Shown: piece after piece, positions 1-9,001 of the stretch
Position numbering within the stretch: position 1 is the stretch's first letter
Layout: each line of letters begins with the position of its first letter
Assembly: GCF_013248965.1 (NCBI RefSeq)
Contig: NZ_JABRVQ010000002.1
Span: forward strand, 153,511 to 217,510
DNA from: Psychrobacter okhotskensis
GTDB lineage: Bacteria > Pseudomonadota > Gammaproteobacteria > Pseudomonadales > Moraxellaceae
Direction of reading: 5' to 3'
DNA length: 64,000 nucleotides
Position numbers and translations under genes: made by a program
The notes under the pieces: generated by a model
Seen by the model: the letters and a program-made list of their open reading frames with translations, nothing else
What the model was told of the DNA's origin: nothing
Database searches by the model: none

Positions 1-46
1 ATCGCAGAATCTTGCGAAAAATGTTCGGTAGGTAGTAATAGACAGT

Positions 47-1741
47 TCATAGCGTCTCTTGGCTTGCATGCTGCTCAATTACCTTTTCAATCATGGCAAA
101 CTGGCGCGTTAATACTGCTTGCTGCTGTACGGTCATCTGCTCGCCAGCTTGCCCTGCCTGTTTGGCTAATAGCGGATGGCTAAGCCAAGACTGTAGTTGA
201 TCATAAATGAGCGCCGTATCGTTAGCAGCCAATGAGGATTTTTTGCGCGAGGATTTTTGCTTACCCTTTATCTCTGAACTACTGATATCTGAGCTACTGA
301 TAGCTGAATTGGCGATATTTTCATTATTGGTAGCAACATCATTGGCAGCAACATCCTCTATCGTCGTTGGCTTTATCGTAATTGGACGATAAAACGCATT
401 GTTTGGCTGATATAACGCGCCGACACTCGCCAGCTTATCGACCACACTTTGACACGATTGGGTTTGGCGTCCCATTAGCACTGGCGTTGCCACACTCGCT
501 GGCTCAACTGGGTTGTGTCCGCCTACATCGACCAAAGAACCGCCCACCAACGCCACATCCGCCAATGCATACCATGTCATCAGCTCGCTCATGCTATCTG
601 CCAAATAGACTTGCGTGTCCGCATTGATTACTTCTTCGTTACTGCGCCGTGCCATTATCAACGTGCTGTTTTGGATAAGTGTCGCTACTTCATCGAAGCG
701 TTCAGGATGTCTGGGCACGATAATCAATAGCGTATCTGCCAGCGCTGGGTTGGACAATAGCTGCTGCTGTAATGACAGAGCGATGCTTTCTTCACCGCTA
801 TGGGTGCTGGCCGCGACCCAAATAGGACGATCAGCTATGCCCAACTCGACGGCAATACCGCTCTTTTGCTTTTGTATAGTGGCACGCTCATGTTCTTTCT
901 TAGCAGCGCTGCTATCAATCGCTTGTACATCATCAGTTTTGCTATCAATCGTTTCATTATTAAGCATTGGTCTATTAATGACCCACTTGAGTGAGCCCGC
1001 CACCCGAATTTGCGCACTATGAGCACCCAGCTGGCGAAAGCGTTTGGCAGACTCATTGTCTTGCGCAATAATTAACGTCAGATTTTTCATCATACTGGCG
1101 CTGACAGCAGCGATTTTTTGATAGCTTGTAAATGAACTGGCTGATAGACGACCATTGACTAAGATGCTCGGAATACAATGCTCGGATAGCTTGGCTAAAA
1201 TATTCGCCCACAGTTCGGTCTCTACAAATAAGGCCGCGACTGGCTGCACATGCGCTAAAAACGTCTCAATAACAGCAGGGCTATCTACAGGTACATAGCT
1301 ATGGCTAAGCCGACCTTGAGCAATGTCAGCAGCGAAACGGCTGGCACCGCGGGCAAAACCTGTCTGCGTGGTATTGGTCAGCCAAATCTGATAACCCTGC
1401 GCCAACAGCATGTCAAGCAACGGCGCTACTGTATTGGTTTCACCTAAAGACACCGCGTGGCACCAGATAACGTTATTATCCATCTCAGCTTTATGGTGCA
1501 TTTCAGCTTTGATATCCGCTGTTGGCGCTGCAGGATAGTGCTTGCCAAAACGCTGCGCCACTTCTTGCTGATAGTTATCGCGCTTGTGTGAGCGTCGCCA
1601 GACTTGCAGACGATATAGCGGCTTGAGTAAGCCAATGATACATTGATAATAAAAGGGTGGTTGATACACAGCTCGACTGGATAACGCGTTAGATGGAGAC
1701 GCGGTAGTAGAAGGCTTGGATGGCGTAGGAGAAGATGGCAT
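47..1741 (-). CDS. waaA: 3-deoxy-D-manno-octulosonic acid (Kdo) transferase
   Basis: Transfers Kdo from CMP-Kdo to lipid A precursor at the inner membrane during LPS core synthesis. Seen: a hydrophobic N-terminal segment near residues 30-45, the glycosyltransferase N-domain with WCHAVSLGE and FVETELWANI, and the C-terminal CMP-Kdo site with VGGSLVDVGGHNPVEPA. At 564 aa it is much longer than the usual ~420-430 aa. The excess is a ~40-residue N-terminal tail and a Ser/Asn/Lys-rich stretch of ~55 residues near 455-515, between the GGHNP motif and the last helix; the catalytic blocks are intact. The next gene upstream is 131 bp away, so it may have its own promoter. Function is confident from family motifs. 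The role of the insert is unknown. Confidence 0.93.
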   Translation of the reverse strand: MPSSPTPSKPSTTASPSNALSSRAVYQPPFYYQCIIGLLKPLYRLQVWRRSHKRDNYQQEVAQRFGKHYPAAPTADIKAEMHHKAEMDNNVIWCHAVSLGETNTVAPLLDMLLAQGYQIWLTNTTQTGFARGASRFAADIAQGRLSHSYVPVDSPAVIETFLAHVQPVAALFVETELWANILAKLSEHCIPSILVNGRLSASSFTSYQKIAAVSASMMKNLTLIIAQDNESAKRFRQLGAHSAQIRVAGSLKWVINRPMLNNETIDSKTDDVQAIDSSAAKKEHERATIQKQKSGIAVELGIADRPIWVAASTHSGEESIALSLQQQLLSNPALADTLLIIVPRHPERFDEVATLIQNSTLIMARRSNEEVINADTQVYLADSMSELMTWYALADVALVGGSLVDVGGHNPVEPASVATPVLMGRQTQSCQSVVDKLASVGALYQPNNAFYRPITIKPTTIEDVAANDVATNNENIANSAISSSDISSSEIKGKQKSSRKKSSLAANDTALIYDQLQSWLSHPLLAKQAGQAGEQMTVQQQAVLTRQFAMIEKVIEQHASQETL

Positions 1742-1872
1742 AGAACAGCCCAGATTAGTAATGAATCAGATAATACCATTCTCAAAAAACTGATGGTAAA
1801 AAACGCGACAATTCTACCTGAATTTTCTGCTTAATAATAAGCTTTTACGCAGTATGAGCTAACAAAAATCGT

Positions 1873-3426
1873 TTAGACAATAATTAATATTAGCACTGCC
1901 ATTATTGTGACTATCGCCAGCAACAGCTGATAGCGCTTGATACTGTGTTGTTCTTGCTTTTGTGTCGTTATCAACGCTTGCGCTTGCTGCCACTGCGCCA
2001 CCAAGCTGGCTGCTTCTACGTGACCATTTTGGGCAGCTTGCTCTAGCCAATACTTACCATTATTGATATCTTGCACTATACCAACCCCCTGGTAATACAT
2101 CCTACTGAGTAAGCGCTGCGCTCGGCTGTCGTCTTTGCTGGCGGCCTGCTTAACCCATTCAACACCTGTCTCTGTGCCAGTGATTTTATCCGTAGCTAAC
2201 CCTTCACCGAGTAGCTCATACATCGCTAGACGTAGCATAGCAGCGGTATTACCAGCATGCGCGGCTTCTCGTAGTTTTAACAACGCTTGCTCTTTTGCTG
2301 CCAAATGACGCTCTGAAAAACTAACTTGTGCACGTGGTTTGCTTTGCTTGGCAATGTGCTGTTCAAACTGCTCTAGCACTTTACAAGCTTGCTGGTATTC
2401 AGCATTACCAGCAGTTTGTGGCTGTTCAATCTCATCTAATTCTATCAATAACTGGCTAAAAATTTCTGGGGTTGGCGAAGGTTTGACAGGGACTGACGGC
2501 GAGCGATCTGACTTGGTTTGCGTTAATGCCGGTTCCAATTTAGACAGCTCAGGCTTTATCTCACCTTGTTGTTCATTCGATAAGTCTTTATTGCTTAGTC
2601 GATCCAATATTTGTGGAGCAGTAGCTTCATTCAAAGCATTTTTATTCAAATCAGCTCTATTTAAAGCATCTGCTGATGTAGCCGTTATATTCTGCTTTAC
2701 TAAAGAGTGTTCACTAGTAGCGACTGTCTGAGAACTACTCTTCATGCGAATCGGGCTTAAACCTGCTTTTAAATTTGTATTGGGATTCGAAGCTGTATGG
2801 GACGTAATATCAGCTTTATTATTCTGATGGCTCGTTGCAGACGTGTGATTATTGCCAGCGCTTGGCAATCTGGCACTGACCGCTTGATACAAGCCACTAG
2901 CAACTTGCCCGCCTTGTACAGCGACAAACGGCCGGTCAATATGACCGAACAAACGCAACCCTACTGGTTCTAGGGCAAAAAATATCGGTGAGTTGACACT
3001 GTCATTAATATTGGCATTGTTATTGTCGCCATACAGTACTGCCATATGCTGATAAAAGTCATCGGCGCTCAGTGACCATGTTGGATAGCGTTTGCGCAGC
3101 TCGAACTGACCATACCAATGCGCTGTGGTTTGCCAGTGCCGTGCCAATACTTGGCCTGCATAAAACGCTAAAAACATCATGAAATTGCGATAACGTTCAT
3201 CCGTTAGCAGCGTCTCTTCATCCCAATGACCCGCTTTAATCAAATCGCGACGTATCTGCGACAGCAAGGTGTCTATCCGTTGCAAGCTTGCCAGCGACTC
3301 ATCCAAAACGCAATCACGTAGCTGAGTTTCGTAGGCAATGCCGCCTGCGACCGGACGATTCGCTAAGAAATCTTGCCAATAGCCTGCGGCGATATAATCA
3401 AGTGGCGTTAAAGGCGATGCAGACAT
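1873..3426 (-). CDS. Sel1-repeat protein with C-terminal membrane anchor
   Basis: A 517-aa protein of unknown function. Seen: an N-terminal ~150-residue globular region rich in Trp/Tyr/His, a long low-complexity Ser/Asn/Thr/Lys-rich linker (about residues 185-320), then tandem Sel1/TPR-like helical repeats (AAMLRLAMYELLGEGLA and SRAQRLLSRMYYQGVGI mark two units, a third follows with GKYWLEQAAQNGHVEAA), and a single C-terminal hydrophobic helix (about 497-516). This suggests a tail-anchored protein exposing a repeat scaffold to the cytoplasm. Sel1 repeats mediate protein-protein contacts, often in envelope or signalling complexes; nothing in the sequence names the partner. It lies between cls and waaA on the same strand with over 100 bp on each side. 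Confidence 0.75.
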   Translation of the reverse strand: MSASPLTPLDYIAAGYWQDFLANRPVAGGIAYETQLRDCVLDESLASLQRIDTLLSQIRRDLIKAGHWDEETLLTDERYRNFMMFLAFYAGQVLARHWQTTAHWYGQFELRKRYPTWSLSADDFYQHMAVLYGDNNNANINDSVNSPIFFALEPVGLRLFGHIDRPFVAVQGGQVASGLYQAVSARLPSAGNNHTSATSHQNNKADITSHTASNPNTNLKAGLSPIRMKSSSQTVATSEHSLVKQNITATSADALNRADLNKNALNEATAPQILDRLSNKDLSNEQQGEIKPELSKLEPALTQTKSDRSPSVPVKPSPTPEIFSQLLIELDEIEQPQTAGNAEYQQACKVLEQFEQHIAKQSKPRAQVSFSERHLAAKEQALLKLREAAHAGNTAAMLRLAMYELLGEGLATDKITGTETGVEWVKQAASKDDSRAQRLLSRMYYQGVGIVQDINNGKYWLEQAAQNGHVEAASLVAQWQQAQALITTQKQEQHSIKRYQLLLAIVTIMAVLILIIV

Positions 3427-3538
3427 AAGGCAAGCGTGTCCTTTTACAGTTCAATAGGTCATGAATAGGATGACATCGTTATGATGGCGACAGTAATGCA
3501 ATGTGTAGATAGTTTACCTTAACCTAAAAGTTAAGGCG

Positions 3539-5197
3539 CTACAATAAAGGACTAAACAAGCGTACCACATTATCGAACAAACGCTCATAACCTGCACGCT
3601 GCTGCCATTCGGCTAAAGTCAAAAAATGACAGCTTTGCAGATAAGTCTCTTGGCAGTCAGTGATTTGAGCGACCATTTCTGGGGTATAAATCGCCAAGCT
3701 GACTTCCATATTGAGATAAAAGCTGCGCATATCGATATTTACCGTACCGAACAAACAGTAATCATCATCGATGACCACAGTTTTAGCATGCAGCAGCCCG
3801 CCTTTAAATAGCGCAATGGTCACACCTGCCTCTAGTAACTCCTCATAATACGCTTGGGATGCATGCTGTACTAAAAACGAATCAACCTTTTCGGGAACGA
3901 TAATCGTCACCTCTACCCCGCGCTTAGCCGCGATCGTCAGCGCACTTGATAGCGCCTCATCAGGCACAAAGTACGGCGTGGTAATACAAATACGTTTGTT
4001 GGCGCGATGAATAACCGTCACCAATGTATTGTAAATAACATGCGCCGTCACCTGTGGTGCAGAAGGTATCAACTGCGCGACCACGCCTTCTATTATAGGC
4101 ATCTGAGGTATGACTATCGACGTTGAGCCCGTATGTAGCGGCTCATCAGCGGCGATACTATCACCTAAGAACTTCACCCGGCTATTGATGTCATTGATGG
4201 TCGGATCCATCACATATAGTTTACGGGTATAGTTATTTATCCGCTGGTTTAGCTCGTCTAGATTGTTTTTGTTTTCAGCACCGATATCGGTAACCACCAC
4301 CTTGGCCATCGCCGTCGCTATACTAATGGTACGATGGCTAACGCTACGTATCGCCACATCGATCCACTGTCCGACGTTTTTGTTTTGTTTAAAAAACTTA
4401 GGATCGACTAAATTAAAGCTGCCGATATAACCAATGTATTCATCAATGACCACCATCTTGCGGTGGTTACGCAGATCTGAACGTTTAAATAAGGTCTTGA
4501 ACAAGCCTACTGGTAGCGACTGATGGACAAAGGCACCCACGCGCTCTAACATTCGGTGCTCATTGCTGTTAAAAAAGCTGAAACTGCCAACACTATCCGC
4601 CAATATATGACACTCGACCCCGCGCTGTACGGCAGCGACCAATGCCTCTATCACCTCTACCACCTGCCCCTTCGGATAGATAATATAAAACTCCATCAAG
4701 ATGATGCTCTTTGCTGACTCAATATCATCGATCAAACGCTTAAAAATAGCATTGGGCGCGGTTAATAGCTGCATCTGATGATCGGGGAACACCCCAAAGC
4801 CTGTCCAGCGCGTCCCTATTTGGCTGACACCGCGATAGTTGTCGGGCAACAAATCTTGCCCTTTGTCAAAGACCAAATGCTCCCGCTTTGCCATATCATT
4901 CATCAGCAGGCTGGCTTGATCCACGCGTTCACGATAGCGGCGTCCGATCATTGGCTCACCCAGCAATATATAGGCAATAAATCCTACCACAGGCAAGGTA
5001 TAAAGCACGGCAACCCAAGCAATCGATACACCAATATTGCGCTGTACCGATACAATCCGTAGCGTCATTAATATCATGAGCACGACATGTAATATCAGTC
5101 CCAATTCTGCAAAGTCGCCAAAAGACCATGTCGTAAAGTACTTTTCAATAGCAAAAGTGTCTATGCCCGCCTCCATCAACCAATCAATTAATACCAA
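3539..5197 (-). CDS. cls: Cardiolipin synthase (phospholipase D family)
   Basis: Makes cardiolipin from phosphatidylglycerol in the inner membrane. Seen: two N-terminal transmembrane helices (about residues 30-50 and 60-80), then two PLD catalytic HxKxxxxD motifs, HRKMVVID in the first half and HAKTVVID near the C-terminus, each followed by the expected GSFN/GTVN segment. The length of 552 aa is slightly above the usual ~480-500. The first in-frame codon is TTG at 5197, and the first ATG is at 5176 (residue 8); neither has a strong Shine-Dalgarno sequence, so the start is uncertain by 7 residues. It could be ClsA- or ClsC-like. The paired N-terminal helices favour the ClsA type. Confidence 0.92.
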   Translation of the reverse strand: MVLIDWLMEAGIDTFAIEKYFTTWSFGDFAELGLILHVVLMILMTLRIVSVQRNIGVSIAWVAVLYTLPVVGFIAYILLGEPMIGRRYRERVDQASLLMNDMAKREHLVFDKGQDLLPDNYRGVSQIGTRWTGFGVFPDHQMQLLTAPNAIFKRLIDDIESAKSIILMEFYIIYPKGQVVEVIEALVAAVQRGVECHILADSVGSFSFFNSNEHRMLERVGAFVHQSLPVGLFKTLFKRSDLRNHRKMVVIDEYIGYIGSFNLVDPKFFKQNKNVGQWIDVAIRSVSHRTISIATAMAKVVVTDIGAENKNNLDELNQRINNYTRKLYVMDPTINDINSRVKFLGDSIAADEPLHTGSTSIVIPQMPIIEGVVAQLIPSAPQVTAHVIYNTLVTVIHRANKRICITTPYFVPDEALSSALTIAAKRGVEVTIIVPEKVDSFLVQHASQAYYEELLEAGVTIALFKGGLLHAKTVVIDDDYCLFGTVNIDMRSFYLNMEVSLAIYTPEMVAQITDCQETYLQSCHFLTLAEWQQRAGYERLFDNVVRLFSPLL

Positions 5198-5363
5198 TCA
5201 AATAATTCAATACATGCACGTGCCACAAAGCATTATCAGTATAATAGCTTTTAGCACACACACAATAGGTAACTGCGTAGCCACTATATGGGCTAAACAA
5301 GCGCTACAATGACGACCATAAAACTAGGATAATCATCAATTTATAAAATACTTAAAATAATAT

Positions 5364-5391
5364 TTGACAGGCAGGTGTAAATCTATATAAT
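5364..5391 (+). promoter_or_regulatory. Sigma70 promoter of the tRNA-Val/tRNA-Asp operon
   Basis: A perfect -35 TTGACA at 5364-5369 and a perfect -10 TATAAT at 5386-5391 are separated by 16 bp. Transcription would start near 5398, about 155 nt before tRNA-Val. The leader holds an AGAAATCCT/AGGATTTCT hairpin (about 5484-5511) and a second stem before the tRNA, plausible RNase processing substrates. Confidence 0.8.
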
Positions 5392-5551
5392 ACACACCCA
5401 CAGCAAGGGGCTTTAATTAAGTTCTATGTTATTGAAAGTTTTTATGATTCTAGAGCGTGACACCTTTAGATAGTAGAACTTTTAAGAAATCCTATTTAAA
5501 GGATTTCTCTTGCGAAGCTAAAATTGCAGTGCAATTTTTATACGCTTCTCA

Positions 5552-5627
5552 GGGTGATTAGCTCAGTTGGTAGAGCGTCTGCCTTACACGCAGAATGTCG
5601 GCGGTTCGAATCCGTCATCACCCACCA
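5552..5627 (+). tRNA. tRNA-Val (UAC)
   Basis: A 76-nt cloverleaf with encoded CCA. The acceptor stem pairs GGGTGAT with ATCACCC, the D arm is GCTCAGTTGGTAGAGC, the anticodon loop CTTACAC gives UAC (valine), and the T arm contains GGTTCGAATCC. It is the first gene of a two-tRNA operon. Confidence 0.96.
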
Positions 5628-5679
5628 CTCTTTTTAGCGAGTGTCTCTGTAATAAGAGAAGATGCTAAAAACGACCTAA

Positions 5680-5756
5680 GCAGCGGTAGTTCAGTTGGTT
5701 AGAATACCGGCCTGTCACGCCGGGGGTCGCGGGTTCGAGTCCCGTCCGCTGCGCCA
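5680..5756 (+). tRNA. tRNA-Asp (GUC)
   Basis: A 77-nt cloverleaf with encoded CCA. The acceptor stem pairs GCAGCGG with CCGCTGC, the anticodon loop CTGTCAC gives GUC (aspartate), and the T arm contains GGGTTCGAGTCCC. It lies 52 bp after tRNA-Val and is followed by an intrinsic terminator. Confidence 0.96.
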
Positions 5757-5797
5757 TATTTAAAACGAATTCGGATGTTAAATCTGAGCAAGTTTCG

Positions 5798-5828
5798 CCT
5801 CAAACATAACTTTGTTTGAGGTTTTTTT
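5798..5828 (+). terminator. Rho-independent terminator of the tRNA operon
   Basis: An 8-bp stem CCTCAAAC/GTTTGAGG (5798-5805 with 5814-5821) is followed directly by seven T residues. Confidence 0.85.
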
Positions 5829-6120
5829 GTGTCTGAATTTCCACTTAAACCTTTTCTTTATAAGGGTTGGATGCTTTCTCTCTTTTCACCTTTACCAAAA
5901 AATCTACTCTTCAAAAATGCATGAATGATAAGTTTTTGCACATCCACTCTATCTTGTGGAAGTCGGTGACCAATTTCTCAGGGACCAAACGGTGACCATT
6001 TTGTGACCATGATGGTTAAAGTTTGGTGGTAGTGACCCTTAATTTAGCAAATCTATGTATGAAGAGGTTTAGTGAAAAATCCATAACTTCGTGATAAAAC
6101 CCTTCTAAAAACCAGTTTCA
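5829..6120. other. Gene-poor stretch with clustered GTGACC(A) words
   Basis: No convincing gene. GTGACCA occurs at 5966-5972, 5992-5998 and 6003-6009, with the variants GGGACCA at 5981-5987 and GTGACCC near 6032-6038; three successive copies are 11 bp apart, one helical turn. The minus strand carries only short open stretches that I do not recognise. The spot, just 3' of a tRNA, suits a decayed integration scar, but no integrase remnant can be shown. Confidence 0.3.
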
Positions 6121-6127
6121 AAATAAT

Positions 6128-6157
6128 AAAAATCCCCGCTACTAGGCAGGGATTTTT
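6128..6157 (-). terminator. Terminator downstream of the NO reductase gene
   Basis: A 9-bp stem AAAAATCCC/GGGATTTTT (6128-6136 with 6149-6157) lies 36 bp beyond the stop codon of the minus-strand norB. The T-run is present on the minus strand, and the symmetric sequence could work both ways. Confidence 0.75.
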
Positions 6158-6192
6158 ACTCAAACACTATCTTCAATACCTACGCCCTATCA

Positions 6193-8466
6193 TCAATCGT
6201 TCACTGGTTTGTTCGGCTGATAATTAGAGTGTGACGGTTTTGCAAACGCCAGTTTGACCACCTGCAATGCCACACAAATAGCACCAATGATAAAGATGAC
6301 ATCGGCAAAGGTACGGACCCAACGTAACGTTTGTAACAAGTCTTGTTGTAAGAAGCCCTCACTACGCGCGTACCATAAACCTTCGGTCATGGAAGCATGC
6401 GCTTGGAAGATACCGATGGGTAGCAAGCTGGTCGCAATCATCAATACCAAGCCTATATTTAATGCCCAAAAGCCAGTTTTGATGAGCTTTTCACTAAAAA
6501 TATAGTCTGGACGAATATATCGCATTACCAGTAATACAAAACCAATCGCTAAAAATCCATATACCCCGAACAGTGCAGCATGTGAATGCACGGCAGTGGT
6601 ATTTAATCCTTGTAGGTAGAATAATGATACCGGTGGATTAATCATAAAGCCAAACACCCCAGCCCCTAACATATTCCAGAAGGCGACCGCGACGAAGCAC
6701 ATGATAGGCCATTTTAATTTATTCATCCATGGCGCTTGACGCTGCATAGACCAATGCTCATAGCCTTCATAACCTAAGACCACTAATGGCACCACTTCTA
6801 ACGCACTGAATGATGCACCGATTGCCATCACCGGTGTGGTCGTGCCGGAATAATACAAATGATGGAATGTGCCTGGTACACCGCCCAGCAAAAATAGCGC
6901 GGCAGAGGCAATAGAGCTGGCTGTGGCGATTTTCTTATTCACCAAGCCCAAGTTATAAAAAATAAAAGCAAGCGAGACCGTAGCGAATACTTCAAAGAAA
7001 CCTTCTACCCATAAATGCACCACCCACCAGCGCCAGTATTCCATGATCGTTAAGTGAGTGCGCTCACCATAGAACAAGCCTGCACCATAAAATAAGCCAA
7101 CACAAACAACGGAGGCAAAAAAGATAGCGAGTAAGTTCTTATCACCTTGTTCTTTAAAGGCAGGTAAACAACCACGGGTCATTAATAACAGCCAAAACAG
7201 TACGGCAACCCATTTTAAAATCTGCCAAAATCTGCCTAGGTCAATATACTCATAGCCTTGATGTCCAAACCAAAAGTTATATTTTGCGGGCAATATATCC
7301 GCTAAAGCAAAATACTGACCGGCGAAGGATCCCACTACCACGATAATTAATGAAAACCATAATATATCGACACCTAGTTTTTGATATTTAGGATCTTTCC
7401 CGCCATTGATAAGCGGTGTCAAAAATAGCCCTGCCATCAAAAACGCAGTGGCAATCCAAAATAAGGCCGACTGAATATGCCAAGTACGCACTAGCGCATA
7501 GGGGAAAAAGTCTGCAACCGGAATACCATAAAACTCTTGACCTTCGACCGTATAATGCGCGACAAAACCGCCGATAAACACCTGAAATACAAACAGTGCC
7601 ACCACTAAAAAGCCGTATTTTGCGAGTGCCTTTTGAGAAGGGGTCAAAGCAACTTTGGTTAATGGATCAACGTCTGGCGTGATTTGTTTAACCTCTTCTT
7701 CTTGACGTAAGAAAGACCAGCCCCAAATCAGAAACCCTACCCCAGCGATTAAAAAGACAATACTGGCGATAGACCACATGATATTTTCTGAGGTCGGTAC
7801 GTTATCGATAAGCGGCTCATGCGGCCAGTTATTCGTATAGGTAGCACCAGTACCGGGACGTTCAGCAGAAGCAATCCACGCGGTCCAAAAGAAAAAATTG
7901 GTCAGTTTTTGTCTATCAGCAGCATCCATTATGGTGTTGTTCTTCATCGCAAAGTTCTCTCGAGACTCTTGCAATGCAGGGTCATCACCATACAAGCTCA
8001 TATAATAAGGCGCTATCTGATTGATAGCGGCAATCCGCGTGTCTGATAGCACGACTTGCTCGCTATCATTGACCACGCTACCACGATATTCTTTTTTCAG
8101 CTGCGCGTTCAATACCGCTTTTTGATCATCAGATGCGTCAGAAAAATTACTGCCATATAGCTCTTGTGATCTGATATCCAACCATGCTACCAGCTCTCTA
8201 TGCAGCCAGTCCGCGGTCCAATCCGGCGCTTGATAAGCACCATGGCCCAATACCGAACCAAGCTGCTGACCGCCTGTGCGCTGCCATGCAGATTGACCAT
8301 CTAAGATATCCTCTTCTGTTAATAAAACCTGACCAGTAGTATCGACATACTGATCTGGTATTGGTGGTGCTGTGCGATAGATTTCAACACCGCCCCACCC
8401 TAAAAATATAAATGTCACGATTAGCACGGCCAGTAAACCGAACCAATACTTCTTGTACTCACCCAT
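6193..8466 (-). CDS. norB: Quinol-dependent nitric oxide reductase (qNOR)
   Basis: Reduces 2 NO to N2O with electrons from quinol at the cytoplasmic membrane. At 757 aa it is the long single-subunit qNOR form: an N-terminal helix, a ~200-residue periplasmic domain (resembling fused NorC without a heme-c CXXCH), then a heme-copper-oxidase-like bundle of about 12 helices. Recognisable blocks are YWRWWVVHLWVEGFFEVF around the catalytic helix, VHSHAALFGVYGF with metal-binding histidines, and a long final helix pair. The start is firm: AAGGAGGAG precedes the ATG by 6 bp. There is no norC, norQ or norD nearby, as expected for qNOR. An NsrR-like operator lies upstream, so induction by NO is likely. 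The role could be denitrification or NO detoxification; no other denitrification gene is in the window. Confidence 0.96.
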   Translation of the reverse strand: MGEYKKYWFGLLAVLIVTFIFLGWGGVEIYRTAPPIPDQYVDTTGQVLLTEEDILDGQSAWQRTGGQQLGSVLGHGAYQAPDWTADWLHRELVAWLDIRSQELYGSNFSDASDDQKAVLNAQLKKEYRGSVVNDSEQVVLSDTRIAAINQIAPYYMSLYGDDPALQESRENFAMKNNTIMDAADRQKLTNFFFWTAWIASAERPGTGATYTNNWPHEPLIDNVPTSENIMWSIASIVFLIAGVGFLIWGWSFLRQEEEVKQITPDVDPLTKVALTPSQKALAKYGFLVVALFVFQVFIGGFVAHYTVEGQEFYGIPVADFFPYALVRTWHIQSALFWIATAFLMAGLFLTPLINGGKDPKYQKLGVDILWFSLIIVVVGSFAGQYFALADILPAKYNFWFGHQGYEYIDLGRFWQILKWVAVLFWLLLMTRGCLPAFKEQGDKNLLAIFFASVVCVGLFYGAGLFYGERTHLTIMEYWRWWVVHLWVEGFFEVFATVSLAFIFYNLGLVNKKIATASSIASAALFLLGGVPGTFHHLYYSGTTTPVMAIGASFSALEVVPLVVLGYEGYEHWSMQRQAPWMNKLKWPIMCFVAVAFWNMLGAGVFGFMINPPVSLFYLQGLNTTAVHSHAALFGVYGFLAIGFVLLVMRYIRPDYIFSEKLIKTGFWALNIGLVLMIATSLLPIGIFQAHASMTEGLWYARSEGFLQQDLLQTLRWVRTFADVIFIIGAICVALQVVKLAFAKPSHSNYQPNKPVND

Positions 8467-8502
8467 GTCTCGCTCCTCCTTGCAAATAGGTCATAACCCT
8501 TA

Positions 8503-8525
8503 AAAATATATTAATAATGAATGTT
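8503..8525 (-). promoter_or_regulatory. NsrR-like operator upstream of norB
   Basis: An 11-1-11 inverted repeat with half-sites AACATTCATTA and AAAATATATTA (8 of 11 positions symmetric), 37-59 bp before the norB ATG. It fits the NsrR pattern of two AANATGCATTT-like halves around one central base and shares the AACATTCATT half with the perfect palindrome at 8816-8852. NsrR is an NO-sensing Fe-S repressor. The regulator gene itself is not in this window. Confidence 0.55.
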
Positions 8526-8557
8526 TAAGAGTGTTTTAAGGCATCACTTATTTAAAA

Positions 8558-8702
8558 TATAGTTGAATCACTATAAAAAAATACAGTGCTGCTGGGATGA
8601 ATTTTGCGCAGCCTCTGTCAGCGCAGACACAGCACGCAAGTAAAATTTATACCAGTAGCACTGGTAATATTAGCGTATCGATTTTATGTCGAATTGACTA
8701 TA
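8558..8702. repeat. Miniature element, type A copy 1
   Basis: A 145-bp element starting TATAGTTGAAT and ending ATTGACTATA, with an internal imperfect palindrome (CAGTGCTGCTGGG against CCAGTAGCACTGG) around a conserved core reading CCTCTGTCAGCGCAGACACA. The same core occurs at 14621-14758, 16600-16737 and, inverted, at 25422-25565. It has no coding capacity. Its ends match the terminus of the IS630-family element at 63439. Confidence 0.75.
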
Positions 8703-8815
8703 TGATTCCTATACTGCTAATAAGTCATGCGGTTAAATAGCTAACACCTAAGGTTATTTCAATAATCAGCAACACTGCTGTCTCAGTAATCGCAGTCCAC
8801 CAAAGCCTTAAAAAT

Positions 8816-8852
8816 AAATTATAACATTCATTTTAAATGAATGTTATAATTT
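8816..8852. promoter_or_regulatory. Perfect 37-bp palindrome, NsrR-like operator
   Basis: Two 18-nt arms (8816-8833 and 8835-8852) are exact reverse complements around one central T at 8834. The inner 23 bp, halves AACATTCATTT and AAATGAATGTT, fit the NsrR consensus pattern closely. TATAAT at 8845-8850 on plus, mirrored on minus at 8818-8823, places -10-like boxes inside the palindrome, so bound repressor would block a promoter in either direction. It lies 150 bp before the YeaR-like gene. Confidence 0.65.
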
Positions 8853-8961
8853 ATCTCAACAACATTTGATTTAATTTTAAAAACTATTCAAGCTGATCGT
8901 ATAACTGTTGAAACAAGTCAATGCTACATCTGCTAATGCTAAGCTTAATGATTATTAAAAT

Positions 8962-8975
8962 TTGATAAAAATCAC
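8962..8975 (+). promoter_or_regulatory. Possible FNR/Anr box
   Basis: TTGAT-AAAA-ATCAC matches the FNR/Anr pattern TTGATnnnnATCAA except for the last base. It is only 26 bp before the ATG of the YeaR-like gene, too close for classical activation at -41.5, so if real it would act as a roadblock or serve another start. It could be chance in AT-rich DNA. Confidence 0.25.
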
Positions 8976-9001
8976 TTTGTTTACTCAATCAAGGAGTTCT
9001 C

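Noticed and set aside
1444..1785. 113-codon minus-strand frame over the waaA start
   Set aside because: It overlaps waaA in another frame without motifs.
8558..8702. REP/BIME palindromic repeat of enterobacterial type
   Set aside because: TATAGTCA ends with TA edges and different family interiors fit transposon-derived elements better.
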